Position numbers and translations under genes: made by a program. The notes beneath the pieces were generated by a model. The model searched no databases. It was not told the origin of the DNA and saw nothing but the letters and a program-made list of their open reading frames with translations. Source: Candidatus Izemoplasmatales bacterium (GTDB taxonomy: Bacteria; Bacillota_I; Bacilli_A; Izemoplasmatales; Hujiaoplasmataceae). Taken from it: a stretch of 6,294 nucleotides of DNA. The DNA lies in NCBI GenBank assembly GCA_028691335.1, contig JAQUZK010000084.1, positions 1 through 6,294 of the forward strand, given 5' to 3'. Positions 1 through 6,005 of the stretch are shown one piece after another (the stretch's first letter is position 1; each line of letters begins with the position of its first letter).

Positions 1-1
1 A

Positions 2-256
2 GATGAAGCGCAAAACACAACGCCAAATCAAATGAAATTATTTTTGACAAGATTAGGATTCGGTTCAAAGATGATTGTTACAGGGGATATTACTCAAAGT
101 GATTTACCTCCTCAAGTATCATCTGGGCTCATAAAAGCTTCCGAAATACTAAAGGGCGTTGATGATATCAAAATACATTTCTTTGATGAAATGGACGTTG
201 TTAGACATCCGTTAGTTCAAACGATTATCAAGAGGTTTGAAAATGTTAAAAATTAA
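2..256 (+). CDS. phoH: PhoH-family ATPase, C-terminal fragment (5' end outside window)
   Basis: This is the last 84 codons of a PhoH-like P-loop ATPase, a cytoplasmic RNA-associated NTPase family whose exact substrate is unsettled. The reading frame is open from base 2 and starts with DEAQNTTP, the PhoH Walker B motif, so the Walker A half lies upstream of the window. Next come FLTRLGFGSKM and VTGDITQSDLP (fragment residues about 14-36, sensor-like segment), then DVVRHPLVQ (about 65-73), the conserved arginine-containing C-terminal signature. An ATG at 32 is internal to this domain and is not a start. The gene ends at a TAA (254-256) and overlaps the probable ybeY start by 14 nt. The phoH-ybeY pairing is very common in bacteria and supports both calls and a link to RNA or ribosome maturation. 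No frameshift or odd residue is visible. Confidence 0.95.
   Translation, partial: DEAQNTTPNQMKLFLTRLGFGSKMIVTGDITQSDLPPQVSSGLIKASEILKGVDDIKIHFFDEMDVVRHPLVQTIIKRFENVKN
231..235 (+). promoter_or_regulatory. Ribosome binding site that sets the ybeY start at ATG 243
   Basis: AGAGG lies 7 nt before the ATG at 243, within the last codons of phoH. The in-frame TTG at 237 is only 1 nt from this motif and is too close to be used, so the ATG is preferred. Confidence 0.7.
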
Positions 257-677
257 TATATTTAATCAATACGATAAGAAAAAATCTTATAATAAAACTA
301 TTAAAAAAATCTTAAAAACAGCCTATAATTTCTTACATCTAACTGACAAAATGATTATTAACGTTATCTTAGTTAATAATGAAGAGCTAAAGGAAATGAA
401 CAAATCCTATAGATCAATCGATAAAGAAACTGATGTATTAAGCTTTGAAAATGACGATTATAGTGATGAAATAGGAGATATATTTATTTCAATAGACAAA
501 ACTCTTGAACAAGCAAAAGCTTTTGAACACAGTTTTGAAAGAGAATTAGCTTTTTTATCCACCCATGGATTTCTTCACTGCCTAGGCTATGATCACTTAA
601 CTGATGAAGATGAAATAGAAATGTTTAGTTTACAAAATGATATATTAGAAGTAGCTAAATTTAGGAGGACAAAATGA
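243..677 (+). CDS. ybeY: Endoribonuclease YbeY (16S rRNA maturation factor)
   Basis: YbeY is a single-domain, zinc-dependent cytoplasmic endoribonuclease involved in 16S rRNA 3'-end maturation and 70S ribosome quality control. The diagnostic metal site HGFLHCLGYDH is intact, with zinc-ligand histidines at about residues 108, 112 and 118 (counting from ATG 243). Upstream, KETDVLSFE (about 61-69) and EIGDIFIS (about 76-83) are the other two family signatures. The product is 144 aa, close to the usual length. The start was chosen for its 7-nt spacing from AGAGG; a TTG at 237 would add two residues but has no usable spacing. The gene overlaps phoH by 14 nt. Its TGA stop (675-677) overlaps the cdd ATG as ATGA, so cdd translation is probably coupled to it. 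B. subtilis has dgkA between these two genes; it is absent here. Confidence 0.96.
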   Translation: MLKINIFNQYDKKKSYNKTIKKILKTAYNFLHLTDKMIINVILVNNEELKEMNKSYRSIDKETDVLSFENDDYSDEIGDIFISIDKTLEQAKAFEHSFERELAFLSTHGFLHCLGYDHLTDEDEIEMFSLQNDILEVAKFRRTK

Positions 678-1066
678 AAGAATTATTAAAACTTGCAAAA
701 GAAAATATTAAAAATGCTTATGTACCATATTCACACTTCCGTGTTTCTGCGGTACTTAAACTTAAGAATGGTGAAACAATTAAAGGAATCAATGTCGAGA
801 ATGCATCTTATGGATTATCAAATTGTGCTGAAAGATCAGCGCTTTTCGCCGCTTATTCTCAAGGAATAAGAAAAGAAGATATCGAATCAATTTTAGTTTA
901 TACAGATAAAGATTATTTTGTATCTCCATGTGGTGCTTGTCGTCAAGTTATGAATGAACTTATGGAACCAGACGCAAAAGTTTATTTCGCCAATAGTAAA
1001 GATGAAATCAAAGAGTTGTTAAATAAAGAACTATTACCTTATGGTTTTTCTAAAGAGGATTTGTAA
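674..1066 (+). CDS. cdd: Cytidine deaminase, short tetrameric type
   Basis: The enzyme hydrolytically deaminates cytidine and deoxycytidine to uridine and deoxyuridine in pyrimidine salvage, in the cytoplasm. The substrate-binding motif NVENASYG (residues 40-47) is present. So is the catalytic CAE motif, with zinc ligand C51 and proton-shuttling E53, and PCGAC with zinc ligands C86 and C89. Three cysteine ligands and a length of 130 aa indicate the homotetrameric Bacillus-like class rather than the longer dimeric E. coli type. The start is well fixed: AGGAGG at 663-668 is 5 nt upstream and the ATG overlaps the ybeY stop by 4 nt. The TAA stop shares its last A with the era ATG (TAATG). The position between ybeY and era is the conserved Bacillota arrangement; the gene has no direct ribosome role and appears to be carried by operon order. 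Confidence 0.97.
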   Translation: MKELLKLAKENIKNAYVPYSHFRVSAVLKLKNGETIKGINVENASYGLSNCAERSALFAAYSQGIRKEDIESILVYTDKDYFVSPCGACRQVMNELMEPDAKVYFANSKDEIKELLNKELLPYGFSKEDL

Positions 1067-1956
1067 TGTTTAAAAGCGGATTTGTGTCGATAATTGGAGA
1101 ACCAAACGTAGGAAAATCTACTTTTTTAAATCAAGTTTTAAAACAAAAAGTAGCTATAGTATCTTCTAAACCCCAAACTACCAGAAATGTTTTTTCTGGT
1201 ATTTATAATGATGATGATTCTCAAATCATTTTTATTGACACACCAGGAATTCATCAAGCAAAGACTAAATTAGGGGAATATATGAGTTCAGCTGCTCTAT
1301 CAACTGTTAAATCAGTAGATTTAGTTATGTTTATGATTAATGCATATGATGATGTTTTAGAATATAACTTAAAAATTATGGAGAAACTAAATGGAATCAA
1401 AACTCCAGTTTTTTTGATTATTAATAAGCTCGATACAATTACTGATTATGATAGACTAAATAACGCAATTGAAGTTTATAAACAAGCTTATCCATTTAAA
1501 GGTGTGTTTGGTATTTCAGCTTTAAAAGGTGATAACGTTGATCTGTTATTATTAGATATCAAAAAAGAACTGCAAGAAGGTCCTAAGTACTACCCAGATG
1601 GAGAAATATCCGATAGGCCAGAGACTTTTTTAATACAAGAGTTTATTAGAGAAAAGATTCTTGAATTCACTCATGAAGAAGTTCCACATTCTGTAATGGT
1701 TTATTTAGAATCATATAAGAACAAAAGAAATATCATCGAGATTTTAGCTACTATAGTGGTGGAAAGAAAATCTCAAAAAGGAATTATAATAGGTAAGAAT
1801 GGTTCTATGCTTAAGAGAATTGGAAGTAGCGCAAGAAATGATATTGAGGCTTTGTTAAGTGGTAAAGTTTATTTAGAGCTTTTCTGTAAAGTAGAAGAAA
1901 ACTGGAGAAACAGAGAGTATTATTTAAAATCATATGGATATAAAGATATAGAATAG
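1066..1956 (+). CDS. era: GTPase Era (30S ribosome assembly)
   Basis: Era is an essential GTPase that binds the 3' end of 16S rRNA and checks 30S subunit assembly, so it works alongside YbeY encoded upstream. The N-terminal GTPase domain is complete: G1 GEPNVGKS (residues 11-18), G2 PQTTR (36-40), G3 DTPG (58-61), G4 NKLD (120-123) and G5 SALK (151-154). The C-terminal KH RNA-binding domain contains the GKNG loop (243-246) within GIIIGKNG, followed by the usual VYLELFCKVEENWR stretch. At 296 aa it has the typical length. The start is supported by AGAGG (1054-1058), 7 nt before the ATG, and by the 1-nt TAATG overlap with cdd. It ends in TAG, and recO begins 6 nt later. No residue needed for GTP binding is missing. 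Confidence 0.98.
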   Translation: MFKSGFVSIIGEPNVGKSTFLNQVLKQKVAIVSSKPQTTRNVFSGIYNDDDSQIIFIDTPGIHQAKTKLGEYMSSAALSTVKSVDLVMFMINAYDDVLEYNLKIMEKLNGIKTPVFLIINKLDTITDYDRLNNAIEVYKQAYPFKGVFGISALKGDNVDLLLLDIKKELQEGPKYYPDGEISDRPETFLIQEFIREKILEFTHEEVPHSVMVYLESYKNKRNIIEILATIVVERKSQKGIIIGKNGSMLKRIGSSARNDIEALLSGKVYLELFCKVEENWRNREYYLKSYGYKDIE

Positions 1957-1960
1957 AGGT
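1955..1960 (+). promoter_or_regulatory. recO ribosome binding site overlapping the era stop
   Basis: AGAGGT overlaps the era TAG. From the last G of AGAGG, only 3 nt separate it from the ATG at 1963, but 9 nt from an in-frame TTG at 1969. The other genes here use 5-8 nt, so the site leaves the recO start open. Confidence 0.55.
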
Positions 1961-1962
1961 CA

Positions 1963-2685
1963 ATGATTTTGCAAGAATATCAAGGGATAATTCTTAAAAA
2001 GATTTCTTATAAAGAGAGTTCAGAAATTATTTATCTGTATACTAAAGAAGGACTTATTAGCGTTCTAATCCACGGTAGTAAAAAAATTAAAAGTCCTTTT
2101 TTAAATTTGACTAAAGTTCTTAATTATGTAAAAGTCATAACAACTGGAAAAGATTTAAAGACATTAAAAGACGGGGAAATAATAATCAATTATTCATCAA
2201 TACATGAATCTTTGGAAAAGTATACATATTTATTGATGGTTTCAGAATTAGTCTATTATTTTTCTACACATGAACATGACCATGAAAAGTTACTTAGTTT
2301 TCTAGTAAAAGTAATAGAAAAAGTAAAAATCACAGATGAATATATTCCATTTATTAATATGTTGGAACTTAAATTGCTATATCTATTGGGAGTGAATCCG
2401 ATTTTTAATAAATGCTTAACTTGTGGTAGTGAAGTCAATCTTGTGTTCTCGGTTCAAGATGGTGGAGTGTTTTGTAATTCACATATACCAAGTAATTACT
2501 ACGATAACAATGTCTTAAATACAATTAAAATGCTATATTATTTCGATATTAATATAAATAATAAAATTGAAGTTGAAACAGAAATGCTAAAAAAGATTAG
2601 AAGATTAATAGATGAATACTATGAATACCATTTAAATTACTTTTCTAAGACTAGAAAAATGCTAAAAGGACTTATTGGATACTAA
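1963..2685 (+). CDS. recO: DNA repair protein RecO
   Basis: RecO is a mediator of the RecFOR pathway. It anneals single strands and helps load RecA onto SSB-coated DNA. The N-terminal OB-fold is recognised by YQGIILKKISYKESSEII and the following LYTKEGLISVLIHGSKK (residues about 6-41). The mid-protein LGVNPIFNKCLTCG (about 142-155) is the family signature that opens the zinc site. The four candidate ligands are C151, C154, C171 and H174; many relatives have a fourth cysteine where this protein has histidine. At 240 aa the length is normal. Start choice is uncertain: ATG 1963 has a cramped ribosome binding site, whereas TTG 1969 would give 238 aa with better spacing. The position directly after era is classic for Bacillota. 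The last codons form the left arm of a predicted terminator, so recO appears to be the last gene of its operon. Sequence divergence is higher than for its neighbours, as is usual for RecO. Confidence 0.93.
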   Translation: MILQEYQGIILKKISYKESSEIIYLYTKEGLISVLIHGSKKIKSPFLNLTKVLNYVKVITTGKDLKTLKDGEIIINYSSIHESLEKYTYLLMVSELVYYFSTHEHDHEKLLSFLVKVIEKVKITDEYIPFINMLELKLLYLLGVNPIFNKCLTCGSEVNLVFSVQDGGVFCNSHIPSNYYDNNVLNTIKMLYYFDININNKIEVETEMLKKIRRLIDEYYEYHLNYFSKTRKMLKGLIGY

Positions 2686-2697
2686 TGAGTTCTTTTT
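2664..2697 (+). terminator. Rho-independent terminator overlapping the recO 3' end
   Basis: AAAAGGACTTATT (2664-2676) pairs over 13 positions with AATGAGTTCTTTT (2684-2696), leaving a 7-nt loop (2677-2683). Eleven pairs are Watson-Crick and two are G-U (2669/2691 and 2673/2687). The right arm ends in a T-run (2693-2697), giving the A-tract/hairpin/U-tract shape of an intrinsic terminator. The stem is AU-rich, so its strength is uncertain. The left arm is recO coding sequence and the recO TAA sits at the loop/right-arm border. Its position just before a good promoter supports a role as operon boundary. Confidence 0.72.
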
Positions 2698-2719
2698 ACT
2701 TAAATTACTGTGCTTGAGT

Positions 2720-2748
2720 TTGACTTAAATATAAAAAAAGAGTATAAT
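2720..2748 (+). promoter_or_regulatory. SigA-type promoter for glyS-dnaG-rpoD
   Basis: The -35 element TTGACT (2720-2725, 5 of 6 to consensus) and -10 element TATAAT (2743-2748, perfect) are separated by exactly 17 nt of AT-rich spacer. The predicted transcription start is near 2755, leaving a leader of only about 33 nt before the TTG start at 2788. This is too short for a T-box riboswitch. No extended -10 TG or operator-like inverted repeat is evident. Confidence 0.9.
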
Positions 2749-2774
2749 TAAAATGAGTTAGTATGCGAAAAAAT

Positions 2775-2780
2775 GGAGGA
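2775..2780 (+). promoter_or_regulatory. glyS ribosome binding site indicating a TTG start
   Basis: GGAGGA is the only strong Shine-Dalgarno motif in the leader. It lies 7 nt before the TTG at 2788 and begins on the last base of the in-frame ATG at 2773, which itself has only an A-rich stretch upstream. This favours TTG 2788 as the true start. Confidence 0.8.
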
Positions 2781-2787
2781 AATTACT

Positions 2788-4161
2788 TTGAAATATACTA
2801 TTGAAGAATTGAACGCTTACGCTAAAAGATATGGATTTGTTTATCAAGGTTCAGAAATATATGGTGGGCTTGCAAATACATGGGATTACGGTCCTTTAGG
2901 CGTAAGTTTAAAAAACAATTTGAAACAATTTTGGTGGAAGAGATTTGTGTCTCAAAATAAATTGAATGTGGGAATAGACTCATCAATATTGTTGAACCCA
3001 AAAACATGGGAAGCAACTGGACATGTTAGTGGGTTTAAAGATCCTTTAATGGATTGTAAAGTTTGTAAATCTAGACATAGAGCGGATAATTTAATTGCCC
3101 AAGCCACACATAATGAAGTTGACGCTGATGGTTGGGATTACCAAAAAATGTATGATTATATAATTGAACACAAAATCAAATGTCCTGTTTGCGGAAGTTT
3201 TGATTACACAGAAATTAGAGAATTCAACTTGATGTTCAAGACATCTCAAGGAGTTACAACAGACAGTACAAATGAAATCTATTTGCGTCCTGAAACAGCT
3301 CAAGGGATATTTTTAAATTTTAAAAATGTAGTTAGAACATCAAGAAAAAAAGTACCATTTGGTATAGGACAAATAGGGAAATCTTTCCGTAATGAAATTA
3401 CACCTGGTAACTTCGTCTTTAGAACACGTGAGTTTGAGCAAATGGAACTCGAGTTTTTCTGTGTACCAGGAACTGAAATTGAATGGTTCAATTACTGGAA
3501 AGATTTTGCTAGAGAGTTTTTACTAGAAGTAGGTCTTAAATCTGAAAATATTCAGTTTTATGACCACGCTAAAGAAAAATTATCTTTCTACTCGAACGCT
3601 ACGACGGATGTTCTTTATAATTTTCCATGGGGATTTGATGAATTGTGGGGAATTGCATCTCGTACAGATTATGATTTAAAAAGACATCAAGAATACTCAG
3701 GAGAAAATTTAGAATATTTAGACCCAATTACTAATGAATCATATTTACCTTATGTAATCGAGCCATCTTTAGGTGTTGAAAGATTATTTTTAGCTGTACT
3801 ATTGGATAATCTTGAAGAACAAACTCTTGAGAATGGTGAAACAAGAACTCTCTTAAGTATAAATAAGAATTTAGCACCTTATCAAGTGAATGTACTGCCT
3901 TTGGTTAAAAAGTATCATACAGAGAAATCAGAAGAAGTATATGATTTGTTAATGAATGATTTCACAGCTTTTTATGATGATGCTGGTAATATTGGTAGAA
4001 GGTATAGAAGAGCAGATGCAATAGGTACTCCTTTTTGTGTCACAATAGATAATCAAACCTTAGAAGATAATACAGTTACAATTAGAGATAGAGACTCAAT
4101 GGAACAAGTTAGAGTTAACATAAAAGAACTAAAATCATACCTTAAGAGTCAATTTGAATAA
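2788..4161 (+). CDS. glyS: Glycyl-tRNA synthetase, single-chain (alpha2) class IIa type
   Basis: The enzyme charges tRNA-Gly with glycine in the cytoplasm. It is the one-gene homodimeric type found in S. aureus, Mollicutes, archaea and eukaryotes, not the two-gene GlyQ/GlyS type of B. subtilis and E. coli. Counting from TTG 2788 (457 aa), the N-terminal part has YGGLANTWDYGPLG (25-38), followed by a two-knuckle zinc site: CKVC (C90, C93) with HRADNL just after it, and CPVC (C132, C135). RPETAQG lies at 167-173, class II motif 2 FRNEITPGNFVFRTREFE at 200-217, WGIASRTDYDLKRH at 287-300 and motif 3 EPSLGVERL at 325-333. The anticodon-binding domain runs from about 362 to the end. The first ATG (2773) would add five residues but overlaps the Shine-Dalgarno motif. 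The gene is first in its transcription unit, 23 nt ahead of dnaG. The symbol could also be given as glyQS. Confidence 0.96.
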   Translation: MKYTIEELNAYAKRYGFVYQGSEIYGGLANTWDYGPLGVSLKNNLKQFWWKRFVSQNKLNVGIDSSILLNPKTWEATGHVSGFKDPLMDCKVCKSRHRADNLIAQATHNEVDADGWDYQKMYDYIIEHKIKCPVCGSFDYTEIREFNLMFKTSQGVTTDSTNEIYLRPETAQGIFLNFKNVVRTSRKKVPFGIGQIGKSFRNEITPGNFVFRTREFEQMELEFFCVPGTEIEWFNYWKDFAREFLLEVGLKSENIQFYDHAKEKLSFYSNATTDVLYNFPWGFDELWGIASRTDYDLKRHQEYSGENLEYLDPITNESYLPYVIEPSLGVERLFLAVLLDNLEEQTLENGETRTLLSINKNLAPYQVNVLPLVKKYHTEKSEEVYDLLMNDFTAFYDDAGNIGRRYRRADAIGTPFCVTIDNQTLEDNTVTIRDRDSMEQVRVNIKELKSYLKSQFE

Positions 4162-4184
4162 CATTTATTAACGAAGGGAAGATA

Positions 4185-6005
4185 ATGGCTAGATATAGTT
4201 CGAAAAAAGTAGAAGAAATAAAGCAATCAGCCGATATCGTCGATGTGATATCTGAATTTGTATCACTCCAACAAGCGGGCAAAAACATGAAAGGTCTTTG
4301 CCCTTTTCATAATGAAAAAACACCTTCTTTTTATGTTTCAAAAGAAAGACAATTGTTTAATTGCTTTGGTTGTGGAGAAAAAGGAGATGTAATTAAATTC
4401 ATCTCTAAATATAAGCATCTATCTTATCCTGAATCTTTAAAGTATTTAAGTGATAAATACGGAATTGAACCTGATGATAAAGATGATTATGGTTATCATA
4501 ATAACCACGAACGAAGTTATCGAATAAATGAATTAACCAAGCAGTTTTTTTCTATGCAGTTACTTAATCTAGATACAGGTAAAATAGCACTTGATTATTT
4601 GAAAAAACGTGGTTTAGATGAACAAACTTTAAATTATTTTGAAGTTGGTTATGCGCCGAAATCTGGTAACTTGTTATGGGAGAATTTATCTAAAGATTTT
4701 CATGATTTTGAATTAATTAATCTAGGCTTAGTTCAAAAAAGAGAAGATGAATATTATGATATTTTTAGAAACAGAATCATGTTTCCTATAAATGATGAAT
4801 TCGGAAAAACAATTGCTTTTAGTGGTAGAATTTTTAATAACGAAGAAAATACATCAAAATATGTAAACTCTACACAAACAGATGTTTTTACTAAATCAGA
4901 TGTGTTATATAATTTAGACAAAGCGATACCATTTATTAATCAAAGCAAAAGATTAGTTTTAATGGAAGGTTTCTTTGATGTAATAAGTGCTTTTACAGCT
5001 GATGTTAAAGAAGCTGTTTGTTCAATGGGAACTGCTTTAACATTAAATCAAGCGAGATTAATAAAGAAATATACTGACAATGTAGTAGTTTGTTACGATG
5101 GTGATGATGCAGGGTTGAGAGCGGCATATAAAGCACTGGTTTTACTTGGTCAAGTCGGACTGGACGTTAAAGTAGCTGTTATGCCTGATAAGATGGACCC
5201 TGATGATTATATCAAGAAATATTCAAAAGAAAGTTTTCGTAATATTTTAAAAAACAATACTTTGGATCAATATGATTTCGTTTATGAAGTTATTGTAAAA
5301 AAGAAAGACCTTAAAATTCCAACGGAGATAGAAAAAGCCAAAATAGCTCTATTTGAGTATTTAGATAAAACTGCTAGCTCAACAATTAGAGAGATATATT
5401 TAAAAAAGTTCAGCAATGATACATCTGTGAATTATGAAGACATTCTAGCTGATTATCATCAGTATCAAGTTGAGAATGCTAGAAGGCAAAACATACAAAG
5501 AAGAAAAGAATCTATTACCAATAATAACAAAGTTATTAAAAAAGAAAAAAGAGCTGTAGAGTTAGCTACTAAACAAATTATTTATTATTATTCTATTTAT
5601 TCTGAATCTCGAGAACTTATAAATAAATATTTGTCTTTCATTAAGATTGATAGTCAGAGATTTAATAATATTTTGTATAGTCTAACTGCGTTATTTCGTA
5701 ATAATGTAGATATTAATGAGATGCAAATAAAAATTGATTTTCCTGATTTAACTGAAGATGAGTTTAAACTCTTCAGAAAAAAACCAAAATCAATTTTTAA
5801 TGAAATAGAATTGATGGAATGTCTTGAGACGTTAATGATAAATAAGTATGAGCACGATGTCGAAAGATTTTCTGAGGAAATGAAAAAGCATCCTGATTCT
5901 AAGCAAATCCTACAAGAATATAACAATAAAATTATTGAGTATAGAAAAAACATCGAATCCATAAGGAGGAAGAGAAATGTCAAAAAAACAACAAATAGTT
6001 TCTAA
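4185..6005 (+). CDS. dnaG: DNA primase DnaG
   Basis: DnaG synthesises the RNA primers for chromosome replication at the fork, working with the replicative helicase. The N-terminal zinc-binding domain has ligands C39, H42, C60 and C63 in CPFHNEKTPSF and NCFGCGEKGDVIKF. The RNA-polymerase domain shows RNRIMFPINDEFGKTIAFSGR (195-215) and a Toprim core: LMEGFFDV with E261, CYDGDDAG with D305 and D307, and DPDDYI (338-343). These are the expected metal-binding acidic residues. The C-terminal 170 or so residues are Lys/Glu-rich and poorly conserved, in the place of the helicase-interaction domain. The length of 606 aa is normal. The usual KYxNSPET motif reads KYVNSTQT (225-232), a small departure. 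The ribosome binding site AAGGG (4174-4178) is 6 nt before the ATG. The 3' end overlaps the next gene by 29 nt, as expected for the dnaG-rpoD pair. Confidence 0.98.
   Translation: MARYSSKKVEEIKQSADIVDVISEFVSLQQAGKNMKGLCPFHNEKTPSFYVSKERQLFNCFGCGEKGDVIKFISKYKHLSYPESLKYLSDKYGIEPDDKDDYGYHNNHERSYRINELTKQFFSMQLLNLDTGKIALDYLKKRGLDEQTLNYFEVGYAPKSGNLLWENLSKDFHDFELINLGLVQKREDEYYDIFRNRIMFPINDEFGKTIAFSGRIFNNEENTSKYVNSTQTDVFTKSDVLYNLDKAIPFINQSKRLVLMEGFFDVISAFTADVKEAVCSMGTALTLNQARLIKKYTDNVVVCYDGDDAGLRAAYKALVLLGQVGLDVKVAVMPDKMDPDDYIKKYSKESFRNILKNNTLDQYDFVYEVIVKKKDLKIPTEIEKAKIALFEYLDKTASSTIREIYLKKFSNDTSVNYEDILADYHQYQVENARRQNIQRRKESITNNNKVIKKEKRAVELATKQIIYYYSIYSESRELINKYLSFIKIDSQRFNNILYSLTALFRNNVDINEMQIKIDFPDLTEDEFKLFRKKPKSIFNEIELMECLETLMINKYEHDVERFSEEMKKHPDSKQILQEYNNKIIEYRKNIESIRRKRNVKKTTNSF
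5963..5970 (+). promoter_or_regulatory. Strong ribosome binding site of the rpoD-like gene inside dnaG
   Basis: AAGGAGGA is a near-perfect anti-Shine-Dalgarno match, with its last G 7 nt before the ATG at 5977. It is located in the terminal dnaG codons (the basic IRRKRN segment) and defines the downstream start despite the overlap. Confidence 0.88.

Noticed and set aside
675..677. Reassignment of TGA to Trp (Mollicutes code 4).
   Set aside because: Tryptophans at conserved positions in Era and GlyRS are all TGG, no gene has an in-frame TGA, and ybeY ends at TGA at the expected protein length.
2698..2730. Direct repeat ACTTAAAT at 2698-2705 and 2723-2730 flanking the -35 region, as a possible operator.
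   Set aside because: It is only 8 bp, entirely ordinary for AT-rich sequence, not an inverted repeat, and one copy overlaps the -35 element by chance composition.
2686..2787. T-box riboswitch upstream of glyS.
   Set aside because: The region is only 102 bp, is mostly promoter, and the predicted leader is about 33 nt. No T-box-like conserved sequence or antiterminator is visible.
2763..2804. A 13-codon frame (MRKNGGNYFEIYY) before and across the glyS start, with two glycine codons, as a possible glycine-sensing leader peptide.
   Set aside because: The two GGA codons are simply the glyS Shine-Dalgarno sequence, the mini-frame has no ribosome binding site of its own, and it overlaps the glyS start. 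There is no attenuator hairpin after it.
5647..5681. TTGATA followed by TAATAT or TATAGT in late dnaG, as an internal rpoD promoter.
   Set aside because: Spacers are 13 and 23 nt, both outside the usable 16-18 nt range.
5654..5983. A 109-codon minus-strand frame opposite the 3' end of dnaG, and shorter minus-strand frames opposite recO and glyS.
   Set aside because: They lie fully inside confidently identified genes, have no recognisable domains or good ribosome binding sites, and their Ser/Phe/Leu/Ile-rich composition is what antisense of AT-rich coding sequence gives.
5982..5988. A7 run in the dnaG/rpoD overlap, 11 nt after AAGGAGGA, as a programmed frameshift site.
   Set aside because: The arrangement is fully explained by an ordinary ribosome binding site and start codon. 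DnaG has a normal length without frameshifting, and A-runs are common at this base composition.
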